Source of the DNA: Cognatishimia maritima
GTDB lineage: Bacteria; Pseudomonadota; Alphaproteobacteria; Rhodobacterales; Rhodobacteraceae
DNA length: 64,000 nt
Assembly (NCBI RefSeq): GCF_900129685.1
Contig: NZ_FQWM01000003.1
Coordinates: 145,896-209,895 of the forward strand
Direction: 5' to 3'
Shown one piece after another: positions 35,678 through 43,402 of this stretch (the stretch's first letter is position 1; every line of letters begins with the position of its first letter). A program made the position numbers and the translations under genes. A model generated the notes under the pieces. The model saw nothing but the letters and a program-made list of their open reading frames with translations, searched no databases and was not told the origin of the DNA.

Positions 35678-36307
35678 TCACCCCTGTGGAATTGGACCAG
35701 CATCATGCGGAATGTGGTATCCGCGCTGCACTGCGTCTCTTTTGAGGATATTTCGATACCAGGTCTGCACATTTGGATAGGCACCGAGATCGACCTGATG
35801 CCATTCATAGCGCGAGACCCAGGGCCAGATGGCCATGTCGGCAATGCTGTAGTCGCCCGCGATATAGGCCTTGTCAGCGAGTTGATCATTGAGCACCCGA
35901 TAGAGGCGCGCGATTTCTGTTTTCAATCGATCCTCAGTATAGGCCGACGCTCCCGGGTTGAACTTCATAAAGTGGTGCCCCTGACCGGCCATTGGACCAA
36001 GTCCACCCATCTGCCACATCAGCCATTGCATGACCGAAGCACGGTTCGTCACGTCAGTTGGTAGAAATTTACCATATTTTTCAGACAGATAAACCATGAT
36101 TGCACCGGATTCGAACTGTTTGACACCTGTTTCTGTGTCGTGAATCGCGGGCACTTTATTGTTTGGACTGATGTCCAAAAACTGCGGGGCGAACTGTTGG
36201 TCTTGGCCAATGTCGATGGAATGCACCTGATAGGGAACGCTTAGTTCCTCTAAAAGGATTGACACTTTCCGGCAGTTTGGTGTGGGCCATGCATATAGGT
36301 GGATCAC
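35678..36307 (-). CDS. Glutathione S-transferase family protein
   Basis: This is a 209-residue GST of the YfcG/Ure2p-like group: 'LYAWPTPNCRKVSILLEELSVPYQ', 'ISPNNKVPAIHDTETGVKQFESGAIMVYLSEKYG', and 'WLMWQMGGLGPMAGQGHHF', which is typical of disulfide-bond oxidoreductase GSTs. It precedes the other GST in the same operon. The pair may serve glutathione-dependent chemistry on the imported substrate or thiol stress defence. Confidence 0.87.
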   Translation of the reverse strand: MIHLYAWPTPNCRKVSILLEELSVPYQVHSIDIGQDQQFAPQFLDISPNNKVPAIHDTETGVKQFESGAIMVYLSEKYGKFLPTDVTNRASVMQWLMWQMGGLGPMAGQGHHFMKFNPGASAYTEDRLKTEIARLYRVLNDQLADKAYIAGDYSIADMAIWPWVSRYEWHQVDLGAYPNVQTWYRNILKRDAVQRGYHIPHDAGPIPQG

Positions 36308-36328
36308 AGGAGCCTCATTCTATGAGTT

Positions 36329-36362
36329 AAAAAGTGTGAACCCGGCATCACCCGGGTTCACA
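36329..36362 (-). terminator. Rho-independent terminator after the peroxiredoxin-like gene
   Basis: The perfect 11-bp arms TGTGAACCCGG (36335-36345) and CCGGGTTCACA (36352-36362) enclose a six-base loop. Read on the minus strand, the hairpin is followed by CTTTTTAA. It ends the transcript coming from 36940 and separates it from the GST pair. Confidence 0.7.
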
Positions 36363-36406
36363 TGACCGTTTGATTGGGAAGGATACCAAACGGGTCTGGG
36401 AGAACA

Positions 36407-36940
36407 CTAGTCTGGGCGATATTCGCCACGGGCTGGATAGTTTGCAGCCATTGCGCCGTCGACGGCGGCCAGAAGCTCTTTAAAGTGCGGACGCACAAAT
36501 GGCATGGTTTGAACAGAGCCGTAATAGAGCGCGCGATCAGGCTGTACGAGGAATATGCCTGGTTCTGAAAACAGATCCGGTTCCATGATATCCAAGGACG
36601 ACTTGCCGCGCGATGTGGAGATATAAAGCCCCCAATCCATGGCTTCTTCGATCGTCACGCCATAGCCCAGACGCAGGCTGGACATACCAACCTTTTCCGC
36701 CATCGCCTGCGCGCGGTCTTTAACATCGGTCGACACCGCAACGGTGCCGATACCGCGTTCGTTGAACTCTGGTGTAAGACGTTCGAGTTCTTTCAGGTAA
36801 TTTGCGCAGATTGGGCAATGCAAACCGCGATAGAAACACACAACGGTTCCGCGTTCATTTGTTTCCTCCGATAGGGTGAACTGGTCTCCGGTGACCAACT
36901 GAACCGACAGGTCAGGGGTCTTTTTGCGTGGCATCAACAT
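36407..36940 (-). CDS. Peroxiredoxin-like (AhpC/TSA) family protein
   Basis: This is a 177-residue thioredoxin-fold protein with 'VVCFYRGLHCPICANYLKELERLTPEF'. It has a C42-x-x-C45 motif rather than the single peroxidatic Cys of classic AhpC. 'IGTVAVSTDVKDRAQAMAEKVG' continues the AhpC/TSA pattern. It resembles the redoxin/alkyl-hydroperoxide-reductase-like group of unknown partner. No signal peptide is seen. It lies 84 bases downstream of the GntR gene and ends in its own terminator. Confidence 0.83.
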   Translation of the reverse strand: MLMPRKKTPDLSVQLVTGDQFTLSEETNERGTVVCFYRGLHCPICANYLKELERLTPEFNERGIGTVAVSTDVKDRAQAMAEKVGMSSLRLGYGVTIEEAMDWGLYISTSRGKSSLDIMEPDLFSEPGIFLVQPDRALYYGSVQTMPFVRPHFKELLAAVDGAMAANYPARGEYRPD

Positions 36941-36974
36941 TTCGATTTCCTTTCGATAGTCAAAGAGTCTCCGC

Positions 36975-36995
36975 CGTTTGAAATCGCTTCAAACG
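36975..36995. repeat. Perfect 8-bp palindrome between GntR and peroxiredoxin genes
   Basis: CGTTTGAA (36975-36982) and TTCAAACG (36988-36995) are separated by ATCGC. It is too short and T-poor for a terminator, so an operator for the peroxiredoxin gene is possible. Confidence 0.4.
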
Positions 36996-37024
36996 TTGGG
37001 AAGGGTGAGATGTGATTTGGCCGG

Positions 37025-37711
37025 TTAGGCCGCGGGGAACTTAATTTGTCCTCGGTCGATCATGGCTTCGACCTTGAGTGCCGTTGCCTCTGATGTTTCA
37101 AACGTTTCTTCCAGCGCGTCGCGGGCAGCCGCTTCATTGCCTTCAGCAAGAGCGCGCGCCATGCGGCTGTGGTTATCCACAGCGCTTCCCGGACCTGTAT
37201 TCGTTTCGCGCGCGAGCAGGTAACCAATACGTCGAGAAATTGCGTGAAGCGGGAAAACAACCTTACAGGCGATGTCATGACGTGCGGCTTCGGCGACGCG
37301 ATCATTCAACTCGCGGTCCAACGCCATAAACGCCAGAGTATCTCCGGTCTGTCCTGTTTCCTCGATCCGCTCCGCCAGTTGTCCAAAACGCCACCGTTCT
37401 GTGCTTTCCGCAAAATTGGCCGCGCGGGCTGTCAGGAAAGGCTCCAACCGCCGCCGCACGTCGAGCGTTTTGATCGCTTTCTGGGCATCAATTGGTTCGA
37501 TAAGAATGCCGCGTCGAGGCAGAACAGATACCAACATGTCCCGTTCAAGCTTTTGAACCGCCTCGCGCACGGGTGTGCGCCCAAAACCGCTGAGGGTACA
37601 AAGATCTTGCTCTGTCACCAGCCGTCCGGGTGAAATGACGAGCGTCACAATTTTCTCTTCGATATCCTTATAGACCGCTTTTGATCGGCTTTCAGGACGG
37701 TCACTACTCAT
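37025..37711 (-). CDS. GntR-family (FadR/FCD) transcriptional regulator
   Basis: This is a 228-residue regulator with a single winged helix at about residues 10-75 ('RLVTEQDLCTLSGFGRTPVREAVQKLERDMLVSVLPRRGILI') and an FCD domain after about 85 ('LDVRRRLEPFLTARAANFA', 'FMALDRELNDRVAEAARHD'). Its start overlaps the TctA stop (ATGA), so it is the last gene of tctC-tctB-tctA-gntR. The ligand should be the imported acid. The matching palindromes in front of this operon and of the ABC operon at 31659 make both likely targets. Confidence 0.87.
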   Translation of the reverse strand: MSSDRPESRSKAVYKDIEEKIVTLVISPGRLVTEQDLCTLSGFGRTPVREAVQKLERDMLVSVLPRRGILIEPIDAQKAIKTLDVRRRLEPFLTARAANFAESTERWRFGQLAERIEETGQTGDTLAFMALDRELNDRVAEAARHDIACKVVFPLHAISRRIGYLLARETNTGPGSAVDNHSRMARALAEGNEAAARDALEETFETSEATALKVEAMIDRGQIKFPAA

Positions 37712-39195
37712 ATTTTGCGCCTTCTTCGTTTGAGCGTTGAATACAATAAGGGAACGACGATGATTGCAATGGTAATTGCTCCGAGGCTGCCCGCGATGGG
37801 CCGCGAGAAGAATTCGATGAAGGATCCCTGCGACTTTGCGAGGGAGGCAAGGAAGGTCGACTCAAGTATTGGCCCAAGAACAATGCCCAAAATCACGGGT
37901 GCCAGCGGGAAGTCATTCTCTTCAAGGTAAAATCCCAAAAGACCTGCGGCCAGCATGACCAGAATAGCAAAAGTTGTATTTTCCACCGCGAACGCCCCGA
38001 CAATACAGGCCAGTGTGACAAGAGCCATGACAACACCGGGGGGGGCAGACAGGATACGGCGGAATAGAACAATGGCGCCAAAGCCGAGGGGAACCATCAC
38101 GATATTGGCAATCAAAAACGCGATGAAAATGGCATACAGCAGGGTTGGTTGCATGATAAAGACGGTTGGTCCCGGGTTAAGGCCCTTCATGTAGAGCACG
38201 CCGATGATCACCGCCGTCAAGCTGTCGCCAGGGATGCCGAAAACCGTTGCTGGTATTAATGCACCTCCAACGGCCGCATTATTTGCGGCTGTGGCTGGTG
38301 CAATGCCATCAACAGTGCCCGTCCCGAATTCCGCCTTACGAGGCGACGACCGGCGCGCAACGGCATATGAAATATATGCTGCGATGTCAGCTCCTGCGCC
38401 GGGGATGGCGCCAACCACCGCCCCAATGCCCGAGCCTCGTAAGACTGGCCATTTCAGGCGGCGCACATGGCTGAAGACCCCAACAAACAAGGATTTGGGT
38501 GACATAGGTAAAATGTCAGGGCGTTCGACAGGTTTTGCACCAAAGCGGAACGCCTCTGATACAGCAAAAAGCCCGATCAACACCGGAATAAAGGCAAGAC
38601 CGCCAATGAGGTTGATGTTGCCAAATGTAAACCGCTGTTGGCCCATAACCGGATCAAGTCCAACCATCCCAATTGTCAGGCCAATAAACAGCGATATTGC
38701 CCCTTTCGCCGGGGTCGAATTGGAGGCAGCAATCGCTGCGACCAGCCCCAAGCAAGCCAGCCAGAAGTATTCAAAGCTTGAGAAGTTCAGGGAAATTTCA
38801 GCAAGCATGGGCGCGGCGAAGATCAGCATGAGTGCCCCAAAAACCCCGCCCAGTGCCGATGCGACCAGCCCGACGCCCAAGGCGGTTTCAGCCTCACCGC
38901 GTTTCGCCATAAGATAGGATTCATTTGCGTAAGCTGCTGAGGCAGGTGTGCCGGGCATGCGCAGTAAAGCCCCGGGGATGTCGCCTGCAAAAATCGCCAT
39001 GGCGGCAAGGGTGACAATTCCTGCAAGTGCTGGAACCGGGTCGAGAAAATAGGTCATCGGAACCAAAAGGGCGACCGCCATCGTAGCGGTAAATCCAGGG
39101 ATCGCACCAACAACGAGGCCATATACTGCGCAGCCAAGTATGACTGCCAGCGTGGTTGGCTCCAGCAAGAGCATCAGGGAGTCATAGGCTACCAT
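37708..39195 (-). CDS. TTT-family large membrane protein (TctA type)
   Basis: This is a 495-residue, roughly 12-helix protein with the TctA signatures 'VVGAIPGFTATMAVALLVPMTYFL' and 'SGIGAVVGAIPGAGADIAAYISYAVA', plus 'FAGDIPGALLRMPGTPASAAYANESYLMAKRG'. It overlaps tctB by seven bases at its start and gntR by four at its end. It is the second TTT system in the window and differs clearly from the one at 24578. Confidence 0.9.
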   Translation of the reverse strand: MVAYDSLMLLLEPTTLAVILGCAVYGLVVGAIPGFTATMAVALLVPMTYFLDPVPALAGIVTLAAMAIFAGDIPGALLRMPGTPASAAYANESYLMAKRGEAETALGVGLVASALGGVFGALMLIFAAPMLAEISLNFSSFEYFWLACLGLVAAIAASNSTPAKGAISLFIGLTIGMVGLDPVMGQQRFTFGNINLIGGLAFIPVLIGLFAVSEAFRFGAKPVERPDILPMSPKSLFVGVFSHVRRLKWPVLRGSGIGAVVGAIPGAGADIAAYISYAVARRSSPRKAEFGTGTVDGIAPATAANNAAVGGALIPATVFGIPGDSLTAVIIGVLYMKGLNPGPTVFIMQPTLLYAIFIAFLIANIVMVPLGFGAIVLFRRILSAPPGVVMALVTLACIVGAFAVENTTFAILVMLAAGLLGFYLEENDFPLAPVILGIVLGPILESTFLASLAKSQGSFIEFFSRPIAGSLGAITIAIIVVPLLYSTLKRRRRKI

Positions 39196-39677
39196 GTCAG
39201 GGCTCCGGAATATTCAATGAGAATGCCCCAAGGCAGCGGTGCCTTCATGATCTGATAGAAGAATGTATGCAGTAAAAAGGTGCCGACGATGCTAACTGTG
39301 ATGGCGAGCTTCCATCGGCGCTCAAACCAATAAACGATGACAAACAACAGTATCGGCGCGACAATCAGGAACCCAAACGTGTCTGCCGTCAGAATGTAAA
39401 AGACAATGGCGGCGAGAAATATGCCAACGCCAAGTAACCCACGCAAACCATTGCCATTGAAGGCGAACCATCCGTCAACAATCCCGACGTTTTTCCAGAT
39501 CCGAGCAATAATCAATGCTGCACCGGCCAAGGCCATACCGGTTCCCACGATACTGGGCAGAAATCCGGGACCGTATTCGATCTGTGCCATTGTGGGCAGC
39601 GACTGGGCATAGGCGACAATGCCGATCCCCAAAACAAGAAACACAACGCCATTGATGAGGTCGTCCAGTTTCATCAA
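39189..39677 (-). CDS. TTT-family small membrane protein (TctB type)
   Basis: This is a 162-residue protein with about four membrane helices ('LINGVVFLVLGIGIVAYA', 'GFLPSIVGTGMALAGAALIIA', 'GVGIFLAAIVFYILTADTFGFLIVAPILLFVIVYW'), matching TctB in size and place between tctC and tctA. Confidence 0.85.
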   Translation of the reverse strand: MMKLDDLINGVVFLVLGIGIVAYAQSLPTMAQIEYGPGFLPSIVGTGMALAGAALIIARIWKNVGIVDGWFAFNGNGLRGLLGVGIFLAAIVFYILTADTFGFLIVAPILLFVIVYWFERRWKLAITVSIVGTFLLHTFFYQIMKAPLPWGILIEYSGALTW

Positions 39678-39702
39678 AAGTCCTTTCGGGTGACGCAGAG
39701 AC

Positions 39703-39727
39703 GCCGGAGCAGCGTGGCCGCTCCGGC
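39703..39727 (-). other. Intercistronic hairpin after the TctC gene
   Basis: GCCGGAGC (39703-39710) and GCTCCGGC (39720-39727) pair perfectly around nine bases, in the 65-base gap between the binding-protein stop and tctB. There is no T-run on the minus strand. Confidence 0.6.
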
Positions 39728-39742
39728 ATAGTTCACTCGTTC

Positions 39743-40696
39743 TTACAGGCCTAGCGTCGCGACGATCTCGCGCACTGTGCCTTCTTCAGAGGCCATGAAG
39801 TCGGCAAAGGTAGAAGAATCCCGCCATTGGATACCAAAACCGCGCTCTGTCATCTGCGCCTGCCAGCCTTCGTCGTTGACGATCTCGCTCATGGCTTGTT
39901 CCAGCTCTGCAGCGATCTCGGCGTCCAGCCCAACTGGGGCCACCACACCGCGCCATGCACCGAGGGACAGATCAAGATCAGTCTGCTCAGACAGGGTAGG
40001 GATGTCTGGGAAAGCCGCCAAACGTTCGGACCCAAATACGGCCAAAGATTTCACGCGACCCGCTTGGATCAAAGCACCCGCTTCAGGAACAGATGTTGGT
40101 ACAACGTCAAAGCCGCCGGCAACCATGTCCTGCAACGCGCCCGCGGCACCTTGGCCGGCAATCATTCGAACCTGTGAAAGATCGACGCCCCATTCGTTAA
40201 ACAGCGTCGCAGCTGCAATTGGCCAAGAGCCACCGCACCCACCGCCGCAGGCAATAGAATAGTCAGCCGGAGCCGCTTTGATTGCGTCAAGCGCGTCCCC
40301 GATTGTGTTCCATTCGCTCTCTGCACGCACATTGAAACCTGCAGGGTCAAAGTTGTACTGCGCAATAGCTGTGAAATCCGAAGCGTTGAAATCCGCCTGA
40401 CCCATCGGGGCGTAATGCGCAAAGTTATAGATCACGCCGATCGTGTAGCCGTCAGGATCGGCCGTTTTGATGTTGTTGATGCCAACAACACCGCCACCCT
40501 GGCCTTGGTTCACAACATTAAAGGGCACACCGAACTTATCGCGCAGGCGATCAGCCAGCATACGAGCGGTGGCATCTGTGCCGCCGCCTGCACCTGCAGG
40601 AACAACGATTGTGACTGGGCGCTCAGGCCAGTCAGCGGCGAATGCAAAGCTTGGAAGCAACGCGGCAATAACTGCCGCAAAAATAGTGCGTTTCAT
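39743..40696 (-). CDS. TTT-family (TctC-type) periplasmic substrate-binding protein
   Basis: This is a 317-residue Bug/TctC protein with a signal peptide at residues 1-20 (MKRTIFAAVIAALLPSFAFA). It shows 'DWPERPVTIVVPAGAGGGTDATARMLADRL' and 'PFNVVNQGQGGGVVGINNIKTADPDGYTIG'. 'SIACGGGCGGSWPIAAATLF' is an unusual Gly/Cys-rich loop near the ligand site. The ATG at 40696 follows GGAGGAG. It is first in the GntR-controlled TTT operon. Confidence 0.9.
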   Translation of the reverse strand: MKRTIFAAVIAALLPSFAFAADWPERPVTIVVPAGAGGGTDATARMLADRLRDKFGVPFNVVNQGQGGGVVGINNIKTADPDGYTIGVIYNFAHYAPMGQADFNASDFTAIAQYNFDPAGFNVRAESEWNTIGDALDAIKAAPADYSIACGGGCGGSWPIAAATLFNEWGVDLSQVRMIAGQGAAGALQDMVAGGFDVVPTSVPEAGALIQAGRVKSLAVFGSERLAAFPDIPTLSEQTDLDLSLGAWRGVVAPVGLDAEIAAELEQAMSEIVNDEGWQAQMTERGFGIQWRDSSTFADFMASEEGTVREIVATLGL

Positions 40697-40720
40697 CAAC
40701 AAGTCTCCTCCTACTGTCGA

Positions 40721-40742
40721 TAGATATATTGTGATATATTAA
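40721..40742. promoter_or_regulatory. GntR-type operator, copy 2
   Basis: Read on the minus strand: TTAATATA-TCACAA-TATATCTA. It equals the perfect copy at 31518 in 19 of 22 positions and lies 25 bases before the TctC ATG. Confidence 0.75.
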
Positions 40743-40756
40743 TGATGCGTTGTCAA
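40728..40756 (-). promoter_or_regulatory. Promoter of the GntR-controlled TTT operon
   Basis: On the minus strand TTGACA (40756-40751) is followed after 17 bases by CACAAT (40733-40728). The operator starts eight bases after the -35, exactly as in the promoter at 31504. Confidence 0.55.
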
Positions 40757-40780
40757 ATGAAACAAGAAAGGAGGCGAGAA

Positions 40781-40819
40781 ATGCCAAGGATGATTGCAGT
40801 CTTCGTTGATGGAATGTGA
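40781..40819 (+). CDS. Twelve-codon micro-ORF with perfect ribosome site
   Basis: ATG 40781 follows AAGGAGG by six bases and encodes MPRMIAVFVDGM before a TGA. It is divergent from the TTT operon and shares its operator region. It may be a leader peptide or, more simply, the surviving 5' end of a decayed divergent gene. The following 268 bases to 41087 show no continuing frame, no repeat and no terminator. Confidence 0.3.
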   Translation: MPRMIAVFVDGM

Positions 40820-41087
40820 ACTGCATCGCACCGCATTTATTTGCGCCACCTGTGCAAGCAAAGGCATTCTTATCTGATGCCGTGCCTGCAAGAGTTGGGG
40901 GGATACCTGCGATCGACGAGATGAACTAAGATTTTATATCTAAGAGATTTTTTCCGAAATAGACACCGAAGAGTTCCAATTGAAACAGTCGCTTGGCGCG
41001 ATAATCAAGTTGGGATGTGTTTCGTTAATTCAAAAACACGTAATTCACGATCAGGGTTGGGTCCCATTTCACCCGCATTTTAATAAC
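40820..41087. other. Gene-poor spacer between TTT operon and 41088 ORF
   Basis: Together with 40697-40819 this makes 391 bases without a sound gene. Apart from the promoter, operator and micro-ORF noted separately, I see only AT-rich sequence (e.g. TTTTATATCTAAGAGATTTT near 40932) and nothing assignable. Confidence 0.5.
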
Positions 41088-41399
41088 CTAGTTTCTTTCG
41101 AAAGCGATGGTGGCGGTAGGCTTATTAAGGGGTGACCAAACTCCATATCGCTGTTTGTGGCTCTCGAAATGCCACTCAACCAGGGGCTTTTGATCCGATT
41201 TCCGAATCCCTGTTTGGAGTGACCAATTAGTAAAGATTCTTACGTCCGTCCTGTTATCACCAAGGTCTTCAAAATAATCGCACCACATACGGAATATTCG
41301 TAAATCAATTTGAAATAGTGTTTCGTGATCTTGTGTTTCCGTTTGGCCGGGCGGCGTGGCCCGAAATAGCATGATGTCACCCAATCTGACGTGGCGCAA
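41088..41399 (-). CDS. Hypothetical protein, 103 codons
   Basis: I do not recognise this frame. It reads 'LFRATPPGQTETQDHETLFQ', 'FRMWCDYFEDLGDNRTDVRI', 'FTNWSLQTGIRKSDQKPLVE' and ends 'IAFERN'. It is polar, with no signal peptide or membrane helix. The only start is a TTG at 41399 or an internal ATG (residue 10), neither with a ribosome site. It lies downstream of the amine operon, in the same frame as a short remnant. It could be a decayed gene or chance frame. Confidence 0.3.
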   Translation of the reverse strand: MRHVRLGDIMLFRATPPGQTETQDHETLFQIDLRIFRMWCDYFEDLGDNRTDVRIFTNWSLQTGIRKSDQKPLVEWHFESHKQRYGVWSPLNKPTATIAFERN

Positions 41400-41414
41400 A
41401 TTGCAGAGGAATGC

Positions 41415-41492
41415 CTAGTTCAGATCCACGTTCTCTTCCGCATCGAAAAAGACCTGCGTTCCGCTAGGGGGCAGCGCGCTGTTTTCTAAGCC
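41415..41492 (-). pseudogene. Possible 3' remnant of an ABC ATPase (TOBE-like tail)
   Basis: Directly after the HAD stop and in the same frame, about 24 codons read VGLENSALPPSGTQVFFDAE and then ENVDLN before a TAG. The 'LPPSGTQVFFDAEEN' pattern resembles the final TOBE strand of PotA-type transport ATPases. No start or rest of the gene remains. The assignment rests on a short stretch. Confidence 0.25.
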
Positions 41493-41495
41493 AAC

Positions 41496-42149
41496 TTACG
41501 TTTGAAGATAGGACAGAAAAGTTTGGATTTGCGCCGGTGTTTCGGCAATAAAATCGGCGCCGGCGTTCTGTAATTTTTCGGGCATTTGCCATCCCCAGGA
41601 AACGCCAATCGAGGAAATGCCTGCGGATGCTGCGGCAGAGATGTCGCTTACACCATCACCGACCAGTGCCAAAGGTGAATAGGTGCCCTGTTGACGTATT
41701 GCGATGATTTTTTCTGCCTTGGTTCCGGGGTCATCTCGCGTAAGCAGAACCGAGAAGAATTCGGAAATTTCATGGTACCCAATAAAGCGCTGGATGAACG
41801 CCTTGGGGGAGGCCGACAGGATACCCAGTGGCGTTTCGGACGAAAGGCGGCGCAGAGTTTCGATCATGCCCACAAAGGTTGGGGCTATGTCCCGGCGCTG
41901 TTTGAGCAAAAGTGTGGCATCAGCTGTGAAAGTTGATGGACAAAGTCCAAGCTGCAAAGCCAAAGCTTCGAAGGTGATTTTGTCAAGCTCAGCAAACGGA
42001 TTGGGCGGCAGTTCCGCTTGATACCCTTGGTTTTGGGCCGCTTGGGTGCAGATTTCCGTGTAGATGTGCAGCGAGTCCGCCAGTACACCGTCAAAGTCGA
42101 AAAGAAGCATATCCGTATCCGTTGAGGCGAGGATTAGAGGCGCGGCCAT
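41496..42149 (-). CDS. HAD-superfamily hydrolase (phosphoglycolate-phosphatase-like)
   Basis: This is a 217-residue HAD phosphatase with motif I 'LLFDFDGVLADS' (nucleophile D18, acid D20), motif II Ser in 'LGILSASPKAF', motif III Lys in 'GTKAEKIIAI', and motif IV 'LVGDGVSD'. A helical C1 cap lies between motifs I and II. It closes the ten-gene amine operon, 61 bases after the iron dehydrogenase. With a kinase at the head of the operon, it may remove the phosphate put on the substrate, or act as a housekeeping repair phosphatase. Confidence 0.85.
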   Translation of the reverse strand: MAAPLILASTDTDMLLFDFDGVLADSLHIYTEICTQAAQNQGYQAELPPNPFAELDKITFEALALQLGLCPSTFTADATLLLKQRRDIAPTFVGMIETLRRLSSETPLGILSASPKAFIQRFIGYHEISEFFSVLLTRDDPGTKAEKIIAIRQQGTYSPLALVGDGVSDISAAASAGISSIGVSWGWQMPEKLQNAGADFIAETPAQIQTFLSYLQT

Positions 42150-42210
42150 TCACCTTCAAATGATCACCGCGCCAGTGTTTCCTGCCTGTCTGTAGAGGCG
42201 TTAAGCCGTT

Positions 42211-43356
42211 TCAGAGAGCAGCTTGGAATAGGGTGCTCAAATTATCTTCGGTCAGCTTTACCGGGTTGCCACCACAGGATGGATCAATAATCGCGCCTTT
42301 GACCAGTTCGGGGATCGCGTTTTGGGTTACACCCAGATCGCCCAGCTTTCGTGGGATGCCCAGCGAGTCGTTGAAGTCCTGCACAAAAGCGCGGAAACCG
42401 TCAAATCCGCCTGAAATGCCCAGATATGCTGCAGCGCTGTTGAACCGATCCGCGATTGCGGGCGCATTGAATTCGAGCACGGCGGGCATGCAGACAGCGT
42501 TTGTCGTGCCATGATGGGTGTTGAATACCGCGCCGATCGGATGGCTCATGGCATGGATCGCTCCGAGGCCCTTCATAAAGGCTGTGGCACCCATGGCGGC
42601 CGCGCTCATCATCTGGGCGCGTGCTTCAATGTCGGACCCGTCGGCATAGGCGCGGGGCAGGTACTCCTTGACCAGTCGCATGCCCTCCAGGGCAATGCCC
42701 TGAGACATCGGATGGTAATGCGGGCTCGAAAAGGCCTCGACGCAATGGGCAAAGGCGTCAAGACCGGTGCCTGCGGTAATAAACTGCGGCATGCCCACGG
42801 TCAGCTCGGGATCGCAGATGACGACGCCGGGCAGAACCTTGGGATGAAAGATGATCTTCTTGGCGTGGGTTTCTGAGTTGGTGATGACGCTGGCGCGGCC
42901 TACTTCAGAACCCGTGCCGGCCGTTGTCGGTACGGCAACGATGGGGGCGATTGCATCCGCTTCGGCGCGTGTCCACCAGTCGCCGATATCTTCGAAATCC
43001 CAGACCGGGCGGGTTTGACCGGCCATAAAGGCCACCATCTTGCCCAGATCCAAACCCGAGCCGCCACCAAAGGCGATCACGCCGTCATGACCACCAGCCT
43101 TATAGGCGGCGACTCCGGCGTCGAGATTGGTTTCATTTGGGTTCGGATCAACATTGGAGAACAATCCGCGACCAAGGCCGGCAGCGTCGAGTATATTCAG
43201 TGTTTCCTTGGTGATCGGAAGGTCGGCCAATCCGCGATCCGTGACAAGCAACGGCTTCTTCATGCCAAGGGCTGCACAAGCTTCAGGCAGCTCCTTGATC
43301 CGGCCTGCGCCGAATTTGATGTTGGTGGGGTAAGACCAGTTTCCAACGAGAGACAT
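42211..43356 (-). CDS. Iron-containing alcohol dehydrogenase (type III)
   Basis: This is a 381-residue Fe-ADH with 'GGGSGLDLGKMVAF' (cofactor), 'VPTTAGTGSEV', and the metal ligands D200 and H204 in 'TAGTGLDAFAHCVEAF', H268 in 'LGAIHAMSHPIG' and H282 in 'NTHHGTTNAVCMP'. It oxidises a primary alcohol, or reduces an aldehyde, in the cytoplasm. It lies directly behind an aldehyde dehydrogenase, which suggests the sequence alcohol to aldehyde to acid, for example on a gamma-glutamyl-ethanolamide-like intermediate. That substrate is inference. Confidence 0.9.
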   Translation of the reverse strand: MSLVGNWSYPTNIKFGAGRIKELPEACAALGMKKPLLVTDRGLADLPITKETLNILDAAGLGRGLFSNVDPNPNETNLDAGVAAYKAGGHDGVIAFGGGSGLDLGKMVAFMAGQTRPVWDFEDIGDWWTRAEADAIAPIVAVPTTAGTGSEVGRASVITNSETHAKKIIFHPKVLPGVVICDPELTVGMPQFITAGTGLDAFAHCVEAFSSPHYHPMSQGIALEGMRLVKEYLPRAYADGSDIEARAQMMSAAAMGATAFMKGLGAIHAMSHPIGAVFNTHHGTTNAVCMPAVLEFNAPAIADRFNSAAAYLGISGGFDGFRAFVQDFNDSLGIPRKLGDLGVTQNAIPELVKGAIIDPSCGGNPVKLTEDNLSTLFQAAL

Positions 43357-43402
43357 GTGGTATTTCCTTCAATTTTCCGGCTGTTCCGACAAAGGGGATG
43401 TG

